Source of the DNA: Actinernus sp. WN-2022
Taxonomy: Eukaryota > Cnidaria > Anthozoa > Actiniaria > Actinernidae
Assembly (NCBI GenBank): GCA_030867875.1
Contig: JAOWCC010001589.1
Location: forward strand, 83,413,537 to 83,477,536
DNA length: 64,000 nucleotides
Direction of reading: 5' to 3'
Shown here: in pieces, positions 43,314 to 55,599 of the stretch
How the letters are laid out: the number at the start of each line of letters is the position of its first letter
Numbering within the stretch: position 1 is the stretch's first letter
Made by a program: the position numbers and the translations under genes
Notes under the pieces: generated by a model
Seen by the model: only the letters and a program-made list of their open reading frames with translations
What the model was told of the DNA's origin: nothing
Databases searched by the model: none

Positions 43314-43539
43314 CACATTGCCTGAAAAAAAATACAGAAGTACCGCTAAGAAGGCTACTAAATTCTTATAAAACATTCTGACTGACTGATCGAATGTATT
43401 TAAATACAAGGCGAAAGAACAAAATGCTCTTCCATCTCAGGTTAAGCAGCTCCCTCCTCTTCAAGTCTAAACGGTTCAGATGGAATTCAATATACTAGAT
43501 GGATAAGTACTCAGCTTCTCACTCCATCCCCTCCCCATC

Positions 43540-44025
43540 CCCATAAAAATTAGATCAGTTAAGTTCCCACTCCTCTCCCCTCCCCATGAAGATTTCATCA
43601 ATTACATTCAGACCTCCCCCCATGAAGATTAGATCAGTTAGATTCTCACTCCCTCCCTTCTCATGAAGATTAGATCAGTTAGATTCTCACTCCCTACCCT
43701 CCCCATGAAGATTAGATCAGTTAGATTCGCACTCCCTACCCTCCCCATGAAGATTAGATCAGTTAGATTCTCACTCCTCTCCCCTCCCCATGAAGATTAG
43801 ATCAGTTAGATTCTCACTCCCTCCCCTCCCCATGAAGATTAGATCAGTTAGATTCTCACTCCCTCCCCTCCCCATGAAGATTAGATCAGTTAGATTCTCA
43901 CTCCCTACCCTCCCCATGAAAATTAGATCAGTTAGATTCTCACTCCCTCCCCTCCCCATGAAGATTAGATCAGTTAGATTCTCACTCCCTCCCCTCCCCA
44001 TGAAGATTAAATCAGTTAGATTCTA
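43540..44025. repeat. 42-bp minisatellite, about 11 copies
   Basis: Units contain ATGAAGATTAGATCAGTTAG and CTCCCTCCCCTCCCC. Because 42 is a multiple of three, long repetitive ORFs open on both strands (43790-44026 plus, 43771-44001 minus), each with a 14-residue period. The left end is more degenerate. Confidence 0.85.
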
Positions 44026-44042
44026 GTCTAGCCTACAATCTT

Positions 44043-44323
44043 AAAGGTTCCCTTTCAACCAGTGTGCATTGCACGCCGAGGTCCCAGTGACCGCCATTTA
44101 GTAGATCCCCGAAATTAAATTCAGTAGATCTCACTAAAATCTCGTAAAAAAAACACAGAAGGAATGAGACTCATTAGGCTTTATTTATTGTTGCTCAATA
44201 TATGCATGTCGGTGACTTTTGAAACTCAAACGAATGGGCAGATACCGGGGGCAGATATTCGAATGTTTCCGGATAATAACTGTAATAAATACGTGCAATA
44301 CACACTGGTTGACAGAGACCTTT
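44043..44323. mobile_element. MITE with AAAGGT ends
   Basis: AAAGGTTCCCTTTCAACCAG and CTGGTTGACAGAGACCTTT are imperfect inverted ends, extended by TGTGCATTGCAC / GTGCAATACACA. No clean target duplication. Confidence 0.5.
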
Positions 44324-45720
44324 ATAACTAATCATTATGCTGGCTTTTTGATCACGAATTGATTTTCTTCTAGTGACTGGCGATAAGCATTCGATATCAT
44401 CGACTACCTGGCGCTGGCAACAAATTTTAAAAGCGCTCTTCGCTGTATTTGCCCAAAAAACACATTTATTTCAAGCTAGTTGATGGGGAAACATTTAACT
44501 AATCGACATTAAAATTACCAGGTGGATGTGTCTTACATTTGTGCGGGTAGATTGTTAGTGCCGTACTCATTACAGGTACCAGTTGCTCTTAGAAAAACAC
44601 GAAAACCAGTGAGCCTGCATGGACTGCTAGCACAAAAACATCACCCACAAAAGTACAAAGAACAAAAGACATGTGAAAAAAAATGGAATTAAGATTATTG
44701 TAAAATAATGCTATAGAACTTAGCCAGTTAGAAGAACAAGAACTTCTGATTCAGTGACGCAACGTGGAGAGAAATTCCGTCAAATTCTATTGATAAAGTT
44801 GTGACTTCTGGAGGTCTCAAATTTGCCACTTTGGTAAGCGTAAATTGCAACAGATTCTCTCACCATTTTTAACATTATGTTACATAACTAAATTGTCTTG
44901 ATCATACCGTTAATTTTATTTGAATGGCCACGTTTTGTGACATACATGTATTCAAAGGTATTCCATAAAAAGAACATACACCGAAAACCAATCTTATTTC
45001 CATCATCAAACACCAAAAATAATTCCTAAGGGATTTACTAAAAGTAGCGATTACTTTCCACATTTTAGAAGAGGGTATCTGCAGAATTTCGAGGTACTCT
45101 ATAGGAATAGCTGGAATAATTATCCCAAAAATGCGCGCCCATAATCTAAAGTACAACACGTTGGCAGTGATAATATTTTGTTTGACAGATCAGAATTAAT
45201 CCTGAGGCGATTTTATTTTTTTAAGCAATAATATCAGTCTAAATTAAGCTGCAAATTTAAAATTGAAACAGGGATATTATGGGCTTGAAAGCGGAGAATC
45301 TCCTGTAAAGTTTTAAATACTTTTTTTATCTCAAAATTAGTCTCATCGAACAGCATGTGCGTTTAAAATGATGTTCAAGAATCATTTAAAAACGCTCATA
45401 TGCAATTATTGGTAGGCTCAGCCGCCAGAGATTAAATTAAGACACTAAGACTGTCGAAGAACTGATTTTTCAAAACGAGGAAAATCTAATTTTGACATGC
45501 TATCGAAGTCAAAACGTTCTGAGTTAATATACAAAGATAAGTGAAACTTTTATACAACTTCAATTGCCGTTTTAAAACCTTAAGCTTTGCCTGATCTGTT
45601 CTGGCCTGAGCTTTAACACTTAACTAAACCTTACTTATTGAAAAAGAAAATTCAGCAAGTTTTGCTTTGATAAATCCATGCCAAATCAACAAACGGTGGT
45701 TGTTTGTTAAAAAGCCGAAG
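44324..45720. other. Gene-free stretch upstream of gene 3
   Basis: AT-rich, with no coding signal or tandem repeat that I can support. Confidence 0.3.
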
Positions 45721-45755
45721 GATTTCCGCGGACACACCCCACGGTTCTCTCCTGT

Positions 45756-45907
45756 GATTGGCTAATGCTTGTGTTGATTGACAGAGATCGCGTCAAGAAG
45801 CCAAAGAAGAGCACGGATCATCCATAAGTAATGTCATCAGCACCCAAATAGGCTTCTTCCTTGAGTGAGAACCCTTTTTGAGTATGTCGTCAGAGTGGGT
45901 ATATATT
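45756..45907 (+). promoter_or_regulatory. Promoter of bZIP gene 3
   Basis: An inverted CCAAT box (GATTGG, 45756-45761), a CArG-like site CCCAAATAGG (45843-45852, one mismatch to CC(A/T)6GG), an AP-1-like TGAGTGA just after it, and a TATATTAA (45900-45907) lie within about 250 bases of the ATG at 46008. A CArG site upstream of a TATA box is typical of serum-response-type immediate early genes, so rapid induction is plausible. Confidence 0.55.
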
Positions 45908-46007
45908 AACCTTTCACAAGGTGCAATAGACCAAAGCACAGCACACGAGGACCATTCCAAATCAGCCGCGCATGAAACTGGAAATTTAATATTCTTGGAT
46001 TAGCGGG

Positions 46008-49000
46008 ATGGAGTACTCCTTTGTACCACAGGTGAGCTTTAAAAACAAACAGTCCTCATTGAAGTTATTTATTCTACTATTGAGCTTTGCATTTCGCCCA
46101 GCCCACGAGTCTTTTATACACCGAGGAAGATTCGACAATTTAATTTAGATTTAGAATCGCTTGATCAGCCAGGGCCCATCGACCTTAGTTCTCTAAGTAT
46201 ATTCTTCGATCATTACAGGGATCTGAGACACATCAATGATCTCTTTAGTTTCCACTTTATGAACGCACATGTTGTGTGGATCTTCGAGCTGGTATCTTGT
46301 GAAACGTGTGCCGGCGATAATCGATTTGAATAATAACAAAAGCGATTATAAGTAAGGCATTCTAAACGTATTGTATTAAATTAAAACTTGCAGAAACTCA
46401 CAGAGAGGCATTAATAATATTTAATTCAGATTACTTACAATCTTTGAGCTCCAGTGTTTCTATGAAGTTTTGTCATGAATACCGCGAAAGATCATCAGGG
46501 AAAAAATCATGGCATATGACATGCTTGTGGAGTGTACGAGTACTTTTTGCAAGAAGTACTTATCCGTTCTTCCAGCTAAGTTATGTGTCTTTTTTTCTTT
46601 GAAGTACAAATTAATCTAGGGTTATTTTCCATGTGTGCATAAAAACGGGTACATTTCCAGGTCTGCAAAAGCCTCGCTAGACCACCAGAAGTTATCTGTA
46701 TGTGTTTTCTTTCCTTTCCTGACAGCAGGTAAAAGACCACCTGTTCTAAACAACAAAAGCTCGTTTGTCTATTTACCTTGTCAAACACAAGAAGAAATAA
46801 TTAAATACATATTAACAAAATAGGAAACAAAACGTACAGAAAATCTAAGGCTTTAGAGTTCTTCTCTTCCGATTCGTGAAAACAAAACTAATTTGACTAT
46901 GAGTTCATTTTGTGAACTGATCGCCACGAGACGAGGCTGTTTTCTCGGGCTAATTTGTTTATTTAAACATATATATTCTTTACATTCGGCTAATTTTTCA
47001 GTGGAGATGCATGTCATAAAAGAGTAAACCTCCATTCATTTGGCCTAAACTTTAATTATTGCGGGCTTTATAAGATAAATAAATTCTTACTGAATGAATC
47101 CTTTTTACACATCTTCGAAATGATTAATGTATTTAATTCCCCACTAAGAGAAAAAACTACTTAATTATCTCATTAGCAAGGTTAATTAGACGACATAAAC
47201 AATCTTATTACTCGATGTGTGGTAATATGACAGATGTCACGGGTGCTATCTTGTGATTGGTCGCTATAGTTTTGAGAAAATCAGTTCTCATGATATAATT
47301 TCGCGCCAAATATACTTATCGTTCGTGGTGTCGCACTGTTCATTTACCACCTTTCTTATGGCTAGTTAACTTCGTGAGTTATGACGTGACAGACCGTAAA
47401 CTTTAAGCTCAGCTTGTTTTTAATACTTTTGAGTAATATAATAAACATCTTATTAAACTGGCTCGGTCCGTACCGTTAGTTATGGATCCTCGGTTATCCA
47501 CTTTTTTATGCGCTTGGGCCATAAACAGGTTATAATTGAAAGAGCGCAAATCTCGCGTGTGTGTATCTCATGAAAATACCCCAATTATTTATTTCAGTGT
47601 TTAAAAAAATATATAGTCCTTTTCCAATGAAAATTATAGTCCACATAATCAAATAGAAAATGTCCACGCACGGTCAAGAGGCCAGATATTGTGTCCTACA
47701 GTATCGGATTCATTGTATCCCTCGAGACTGTTTTGCATATCGATAACAATGCTGCTGGTGGTCCTAGCACTTGGACTATATTCATTGTATTGTAATCCCT
47801 GGAGACTGTTTTGCAAATCGACAACAATGCTTCTGGTGGTCCTAGCACTTGGACTATATTCATTGTATTGTAATCCCTGGAGACTGTTTTGCAAATCGAC
47901 AACATTGCTGCTGGTCCTAGCACCAAGGGTCAACCTCCCATAACTATATATGCATGCATAATACTTGAAAACAAGAAGTGGTACAGCTTCGAACGTTCTA
48001 GACGGTACTCTTACAATTGAAGAATCCACCGTAAACTGAAAAAGATTTCGGACTGTACACAATCCGGAATTGTACAGACCAACTAATACATAGAAATGAC
48101 ATGCGATGTTTCGTCCACTGTCTATAATACAAATTAACAGTACAACGGCAACCAACTACATGACATCTTTCATTGTTCCTCCTACCAGGGTGGTAGCGCA
48201 GTGTACATGGATCCATCGGTCATCAGAAACGCTGGGAATCCTTGTACGGACGCACTGTCAGTAGATCCAAACTTCGAGATCGCTGATCTACCAGTTAAAC
48301 TGGAGCTGCGGTACGTCATCGAGTCCAAGCGCGCTGCCAATGGACTGGACTGCCCCAGGACAGAGTATAAAATCCCTACAAAAGCGGAAGAGGTAAACAA
48401 TAGCATTAGCATTTGTATAATAAGGTATTTATTTCGTGGCATGTCTCGCTGTCACCGAGGACGTACCTTGCAATTGAGATTTAAATCCACCGTAAACTGT
48501 TCCGTTTCAGGCCCGGGATAAATTAGACTCTTCCACAGATCCCGCTCGGCCGCTGCACTTTTCCTTCGCAAAGGGTCTGTTACAGTACAATCCTGCAAGG
48601 CATTCTGGGTCCAGAAAATCCTGGATCCAGCAGGCATTGCGAGGCAAACACAAGCAGATCGATCAAAGACTGCTAAAGTTTACATATCAACTTGGCCGGC
48701 TTGCTAACACACTGTCGCACAGCTGCTTTGACTTCAGCCACTGTATCGATCTTTGTCTGGTTTATTTTAGAAAGCGATAGCTTAAAGAAATACCGTATTT
48801 TCAAATGCTTCTTCCTCCATTCTTTGTGAACTAGCTGGCAGTAAGAAAACAAGTCGCCCAGTCAGCAGAATATGCATCAACCAATAGCAGCAACGGTTTC
48901 AAGGCGGATAGACTAGCCAGTCAAAATCGGGATACCATTGCACTGTAATAGACCGTTTGCGTGGGAAAGTGCAGCGGCCGAGCGAGGTCTGTGGAAGAGT

Positions 49001-52000
49001 CTAGGCCGATAAAGTTGTATGTACACGCTATCCCCATCGTTTAGTCCGCGCTAATTTAGCCCGCCTTATGGAGGTGCAACCAGCCTGGTTCAAGAGAGTT
49101 ATCCCGCATATACAATAGTACTGTTCAGATATATGCGAACGGGGCCTGAAGCGTAGTGTCATTCGATAGATCTATGGAGGCAATTATGGAAGTGACGCGC
49201 ATAACTGAGAATGCGCGAACTCAGCTAGGCACCTAAAGGTCCCTGGTTACGAGGTAACCTACGACGCCATCTTGGATTAGGCGCGTAAAGGTCCCTGGGT
49301 ACGAGAGATTTGGTCCCAGTCTAACTTCAATTTAGCGCAATTAATCCTTGAAGCGGAATAGTTTGGTGTGGTATTAAAAGTTGCAGTATGTACAGGGTGT
49401 AAGTGTATACAGACCACTGAAAGTAAGAAATATCTGGTACCATAAATATCACAGAACAGTCAAATTCACTCCAATCAGTTTTATTATCAGTTGATACTGA
49501 CGCAATCCTACATGTACGCTAATAATTATATGTCACTTTTTACAGAATCTCGTTTTCCATTCTATATTCCGTTCTCGGAGATCGGTATGAGTTAAACATT
49601 ACAATTATTCCTGCCACATCGCCAGAAATCTCGGACATTGAGCCCTCGGTACGTAAGCGGTTTCTAAAATAAATGACTCTAAAATGTCCTCAGATTTTAC
49701 AAAGAACGTATGAAGCATAAATCAATTTTCAAGCAAAATAATGTAATCTTCAATCCAGATTTGCCGGACCGCCGAGACAGTTTTCCAGTTATCCCCTTCC
49801 GGTTTATGTTAAAATAAACAACACATGAATGCTTTTTCCTTTGCCCTTTGCCTTGCTCCATGTTGGTAAAACGACCCCATACATATACTGTTAACTTGAT
49901 TATTACGAAAATACGCTTACATGAAGAATTAAAAGCTCCATACCTCAATGCCTTTCATCTATATTCCATTTGCCGCGACATATTCTTGTATTAGAAGAGC
50001 CAAGTAGCTGGTAACCGAAAATTCAGGCCTTTAGGTTTGCAATTTATCTTCAGTGCCCTTTTGGACTTAAATGCACCAGTTGAAGAATCCACGTCCACAA
50101 AGTTCCATCGAAATCCCTTCAAAATGACGTAAATTCGCCTTTGTTTGATATCAATGTCTTCCTCGATTCACCCTCTTTGTATTCCCGCATAGAGCTTTGG
50201 GATAGCTGTTAAACTGTCCATTCGGTCAGTAGTTAAAGCTATGAGATATTTTAGTTTCGGTAAAATTTTCGCGCGTTAACCAAAATAACTCACAATTTCC
50301 ATCTCACTCAGGAGAATAAAAACGCTCTTTTTCCAATTGTCCGATGTACCTAATATTTACAACTGTGAAACATATATGATCGTATGAATATTGTCAGTGT
50401 CAAAAGCCTTCGGTATGTGAAAAATAAGCGTATTCACAGGGAAAACCGCTGACGTACCGGACATCGTCATGACCGGAATAGTTGGTGATGTCGATAACGC
50501 TTTGAGTGATTACTGATTCAGCTATAACTAGTGGCCTGACTAGTTAGTTTTTTTATTCTAACACGAAGGAAAACTTCTACCGAGAGAGAAATCTATGCAT
50601 AGTTGTACGAAGTTTTACGCACACCAAAAATGATGTATAAAAGTATAATAAAAGTATAATAAAAGTTATGTTTTCCTATGAAATCACACATAAATAACTT
50701 AAGGGAATAACAATTTAAATTGCATGAAAAGGTTGGAGAATTAAAAGCTTTTTTGAATTAAGAGTATATATATATTTAAAACATGTAGAATTGAGACCGG
50801 CTGTAGCACGTGACTGTCATGTGATACAAATACAATAACCCATTTGTGGCGTCGAAATATTTAACAATTGTCCTCGCACGGAATATTAATACAATAACCT
50901 ACTTTTGGCATCGAAATATGCCATGATATTTCGTCCGCAGACATTATCTGTAACAAGAAGAGAACAGTTCCCGAGAGCGAAGCTTCGAGGATCAGATAAT
51001 GTTCAAGTACAGGAGCTCCTGCCAAGGACAAATATCAGGGCATATTTCGACGCCACGCGCGTTGTAGGTTATTGTTGTTATCATCCTTCAAATATGTTCT
51101 TTGACGCGCGCTGCTCACAGGAGTTGTATTCGCTGATATTTTCCGCTCGCGGAGAGAAAATATCGCATCACGTGACGCATTCAACCAATCACGCGCGAGA
51201 GAAATTGACCGATTTAATCCACGTGTAAGGAACATGGAGTGCAACTGCCGGTTTTACGTGCTAGCATCTCCTCTCGCTTTTATTGTTATCTGGAGAGAGA
51301 GAGAGTCTGCTAGCAGAGGCCCTTCGTCAGAGCATTTCCCGAGAATGAACCCTGACAATCATTGATCAATATCACAGAGATGCCAAACCCCGAAGTTAAG
51401 AAATCTTAAGATTTTTTCCAGAGATTTTTTTAAAAACTTGACCCCCTCCCCCCTCTCTCTGTATCTGTATTTCTGCTTGACCCCCCTCCCCCCCCCCCCC
51501 CCCCCATTCCCAAGTTTAATTTAGTCCAGTAGTCGGAGATTCACGATAATCCGGGAGATTTTGGCCTCTAACCGGGAGACCGGGAGATGAGGTCCAAAAT
51601 ATGAAGACTCCCGGATTAATCCACCCACCCCTCCCTTGAGTATACATGTGTAATTAATCCACCCACCCCTCCCTTGAGTATACATGTGTAATTAATCTGG
51701 GTTTCCCAAAAACCGTGATTGATCCAGGCTACTCGCTTTACTAAGTTAAATGAACATCCATTGTTCTACAGCTGACTCCAGAGGAAGAGGTTAGAAGAAG
51801 AGTTCGCCGGCAGAGAAACAAAGTCGCTGCATCAAAATGTCGGTCGAAGAGAAGGGACCATGTCAAGAACTTGCTGAAGGTAACAGAATAAGTCTCTCTT
51901 AACGTGACGTCCATGACTTTTAAATGTCTTCAAATATCATTGTGAATTCCTTGTGATGAAGCTGAGGATATTCTTGATTTTACCTGAAGTTTTCAGAGTC

Positions 52001-52380
52001 GTTTCCTCCTTTTGTTTAAGAGTCACTTTTCCTTAGAATACACTGAAGGATAGCAATGATTCTAGTGGATGGAAAATACTGTTACGGACTGAACAGCTTA
52101 ATTTTTTAGAACAGCTTTATTTCAGTTCATTGTTACCGAAATCGGGTCGTGAGAATAATATTTTGTAATACATGTACACTTTAATTTTTTCCATCCTTAA
52201 TGGAAATTCACAATGTATTTCTACTATCCTCAGGCGTCGGAGGAATTAGAATCGGCCAACAGTCAACTAGAATCCGATATTGCTTGTCTGAATGCGGAAC
52301 GGGAACAACTGGAACAGATGCTCGACGCGCACAAATGCTATGCGCATGTCGAGTTAGGGGCAGGCCGCGGGCCAGCATAG
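46008..52380 (+). CDS. ATF3-like: bZIP transcription factor gene 3, ATF3/Fos family (4 coding exons)
   Basis: Coding exons 46008-46031, 48189-48392, 51772-51879 and 52234-52380 join in phase 0 to give about 160 residues. Exon 1 encodes only MEYSFVPQ. Exon 2 ends with LPVKLELRYVIESKR, resembling the ATF3 VKEEL segment, and VKLE fits a psi-K-x-E site. Exon 3 (108 nt) encodes the basic region RRQRNKVAASKCRSKRR with all family contact residues. Exon 4 completes a zipper of five leucines at heptad spacing and ends QMLDAHKC. It is shorter than vertebrate ATF3 as I remember it (about 180). The introns carry a tandem repeat and at least one TIR element. Confidence 0.85.
47722..47935. repeat. 78-bp tandem repeat in intron 1 of gene 3
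   Basis: Three copies start with GAGACTGTTTTGCA at about 47722, 47800 and 47878. The last is partial. The period is a multiple of three, so spurious ORFs arise on both strands. Confidence 0.8.
48524..49003. mobile_element. TIR element in intron 2 of gene 3 (480 bp)
   Basis: TAGACTCTTCCACAGA and its mirror continue for about 65 bases through CGGCCGCTGCACTTT, with minor differences. No exact target duplication is visible; GATAAA occurs close to both edges. Confidence 0.65.
49617..49640 (+). mobile_element. Isolated end related to the 951-bp element
   Basis: CATCGCCAGAAAT followed after four bases by GACATT matches the left end of the element at 20211. No mirror end was seen nearby, so it is a truncated copy or a chance remnant. 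Confidence 0.35.
50890..51075. repeat. Inverted repeat in intron 2 of gene 3
   Basis: CAATAACCTAC and GGCATCGAAATATGCC on the left are mirrored by GGCATATTTCGACGCC and GTAGGTTATTG on the right. It is probably a MITE, with a partial left copy at about 50835-50880. Confidence 0.5.
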
Positions 52381-53547
52381 GAGAGCACCTGTGAGACTAT
52401 TGGTTGTTTGGTTGTAAGTAAAGCAGGTTTATCGAAAAATGGTGTTGGTTACCATAACACTGAACAATGACAATCAATTAAACAAGACAAGAAACGAGCA
52501 TACAAGCATATACTTCACAACTCAGTAATTATTTCCAAATTTGGAACAACTAACACAGACACATGATAACCAACTCTATTTTTGATAGAACGACATGGCA
52601 ATTAGTTCTACTATAAGTATTGTCCACGATAACTGGTGATATATCACACACGTTGAATGTATATATACCGGCCTAACCTTGGTGATGTATAACCAGCCAG
52701 AACTGACTTGAAGCCTGAAGTGGAAATACGATGTCCCGCAAGGTTCGTGCTACTTGGAGGTACCGATTACGATGGCATCTTTTTATCTTTTTTACGCGTT
52801 TTTTATTTCTTTAATTACTTTAATTTTGTCTAAATCATTTAATGCTGGCCGCCTTTTTGCGTTGTAAATTTTCTACATTGCTTTTCGATATTTTAAAAAG
52901 TACAGTCATTTGCAAGATACTGAGCGCAGCAATTTTTATCTTCGTTTTCTATTACACGTTTTGATCCTTCTTTAATTATTCCACTGTAACAATGATGACC
53001 AAGATAACGATTAATCGTTTCTGCCAGCGCTGTGCGCTGGTGGCGAAGAATGAATTATCAAAATGATTCACATTTGATAATCCAGATTCACAAAGCACCA
53101 TTTCTCTGCAGCTTAGTTCAGACAATTTCTATTTTTGTTCCGAGGTACTGACTTTCGAAAGGAAAATCACAATCCTAAGCCAGTTTTTCCACAAGAATAC
53201 TAGCCGATCCACGCCTAATAATATATGGCAATAGGCTGCTTTCAAATGTTGCTCTATTGCTTTGAGTACCCTGTCGATGTTCTGTGGAATATAATACCAG
53301 AACTTTAGTTAATCCCCTGATCACAAGAGTTCGAAATTAGCCTATTTCAACGCTACCACGACTTATTCACAAATTTATAGAAATATGTTTTTGTTACTCC
53401 AACAATATACCTCTTTCGTATGCGCAATCCAATGTACAGAAAAAGCCGACGGCTTGTACTTTTCGCGCAAAAAAACTTTAATCAGTTATAAAATCGCGGT
53501 AGAGGTTTTAAATGTTAAAAAGAAGCCAGTACAAGTGCTGCTGCAAT
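52381..53547 (+). other. 3' flank of gene 3
   Basis: No further exon, RNA gene or clear repeat was identified. The extent of the 3' UTR cannot be set. Confidence 0.3.
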
Positions 53548-53640
53548 TCGTGACCAGGGTCTTATCGGTCAGATCCAAGATGGCGGCTACTCCGAGAGTA
53601 TCCGCCATCTTGGATCTGACCGAGAAGACCCTGGTCACGA
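53548..53640. repeat. Near-perfect hairpin element with CAAGATGGCGG arms
   Basis: TCGTGACCAGGGTCTTATCG is mirrored by CGAGAAGACCCTGGTCACGA, and the inner arms ATCCAAGATGGCGG / CCGCCATCTTGGAT also pair. The whole 93 bases fold into one stem. No target duplication was found. Confidence 0.7.
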
Positions 53641-54092
53641 GGTTGAGTGTTTACGAAAAAAATCCCGCCGATTTACGCGTCAACTCGCGCATGCGCCCTT
53701 GTTATTCAGCTCTGTCGATTATAGACTAATTTAACACATCGTTGGTTTCATTTTAATTATCGTATTGAACAGTCCACCTCATGTTTATCACCAAGATGAG
53801 GCTGGCACTGCTTAATGCACCTGTCGTCCTCGATCCTGTACAGCGGTAATTTTCGATTGAAACTGGTATATTGTGGAACGCTTGGAAATGTCTTGCAAAT
53901 GGCTTTACACTTGTGTTTTATACTAATTTACTATTATTTTTATCAATGACTAATCGATGACGACATCTCGCGGGCAGAGATAAATTGGGTTTTATAAGGC
54001 GTCCAGGCACTTTTGCCGCAGCTAATTTTTCAAGCTTTTATTATTTATCTGAATAATATTTGAATAACATCTAACCATTTCAATCTAACCTC

Positions 54093-54414
54093 CTAACTTG
54101 GGTACGGTACTCCTAACTTGGGTACGGTACTCCTAACTTGGGTACGGTACTCCTAACTTGGGTACGGTACTCCTAACTTGGGTACGGTACTCCTAACTTG
54201 GGTACGGTACTCCTAACTTGGGTACGGTACTCCTAACTTGGATACTGTACTCCTAACTTGGACACGGTACTCCTAACTTGGATACTGTACTCCTAACTTG
54301 GACACGGTACTCCTAACTTGGGTACGGTATTCCTAACTTGGGTACGGTACTCCTAACTTGGACACGGTACTCCTAACTTGGGTACGGTACTCCTAACTTG
54401 GGTACGGTACTCCT
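54093..54414. repeat. 20-bp minisatellite, about 16 copies
   Basis: TCCTAACTTGGGTACGGTAC repeats head to tail with GATACTGTAC and GACACGGTAC variants in the middle. The last copy runs into TCCTAAAGATTTTGG. Confidence 0.95.
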
Positions 54415-54900
54415 AAAGATTTTGGCACGTTACCCAAACATTAGGAGTGCCATGCCCAAAATGATTGTCACGGCTTCACTTAATAACTCACTTTCTAGTT
54501 TTATGTAAAGCATTTGATGCGCGGTAGCTCTCTGTTTTCATTGAAAATTTTGTAAACCATCTAGATCTTTCTTTACGCTTTCTTTTCAGCTAAATGAATA
54601 AAAATCCGTCGCAATTGTCCGATTTAGCTTGAACATATGTTGTCCCAATTCAGGTAACTGATCTTTCCCTTGAGTAATGCTTTTGTTTTGTTTTTCTGTA
54701 TCCCAAGCTAAGAGGTAATACATAAATTTATAGATCTCGGGAACAAAGCAGTGAATACAATACAATAGGATACAATAATTTATTTAACGTCGATAAACGT
54801 GGGGAGTGGTCACCCAATCTCCCGAGCCAGGGGCTAATGTTATAAACGCTCGACTTAAGTGAATCCGGAAGGTTGTCACATGATCTGAATTGGGACACCA

Positions 54901-55032
54901 CCGCCCGGTTGTTCGAAGCAAGGGTAAGCTCTATCCCAGGGTTAAATCGCTAACCCAGGGGTAAAATGTACAATTACAGAGTTAGTGCTATCCTAGGAAT
55001 AACGTTACCATTGGCTTCAAACAACCCGGCCC
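54901..55032. mobile_element. Unexpanded relative of the 38492 MITE
   Basis: GCCCGGTTGTTCGAAGC and GCTTCAAACAACCCGGC are inverted ends with one mismatch. The interior has single AGGGTTAAATCGCTAACCC-type words that are expanded into an array at 38492-39004. Confidence 0.65.
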
Positions 55033-55599
55033 AGATGCACAAGCTAAATCGGTCAATTTCAAAAGATTGGAGCGGAGTGAGTTGTACTTTTGATCACAAC
55101 TCTAACAGCTGAAAATTGTTAGTTTGTGCAGCATTTAAATTGCATTTTAATTTAGACAATGTTCCAGGGGACGATTCAATAAAAAAAATTTACACGATTA
55201 CTTTACAAGTCATTGTTCAATGGCCAGACTTGTAACATACACGTGTAAAAGTTGAATTTATTGAATTGGCTCCAGTACATTTCAGTTACAAACGGCTGTA
55301 CAACAAAACAAATTATAGTCGTGTCGTGTGTTGCAAGCTAAATTAACTTTTTTTAAACTCCATGATATCAAAGCTAACATAAATCTATAACAGTTTATAT
55401 GTTAGCTTTAATATCTGGACAACATATGCATCGCGGGTACAGCCACAGTACATAACCTCTTTTTTAGTTTTTTTTGGGTAAAATAATTCCAACAATCGTT
55501 GTAGTAGTACAGTTGGTTATGTTATAAATGTAGTGGAACTATAGCTAAATAGTACTTTATTAGTATGAATAAGTAAGTTTGTAGTATCAGAATAGTAGT
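55033..55599. other. Gene-free stretch
   Basis: AT-rich, no gene. An inverted pair, GATATCAAAGCTAACATA / TATGTTAGCTTTAATATC, lies at about 55364-55420. Confidence 0.4.
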
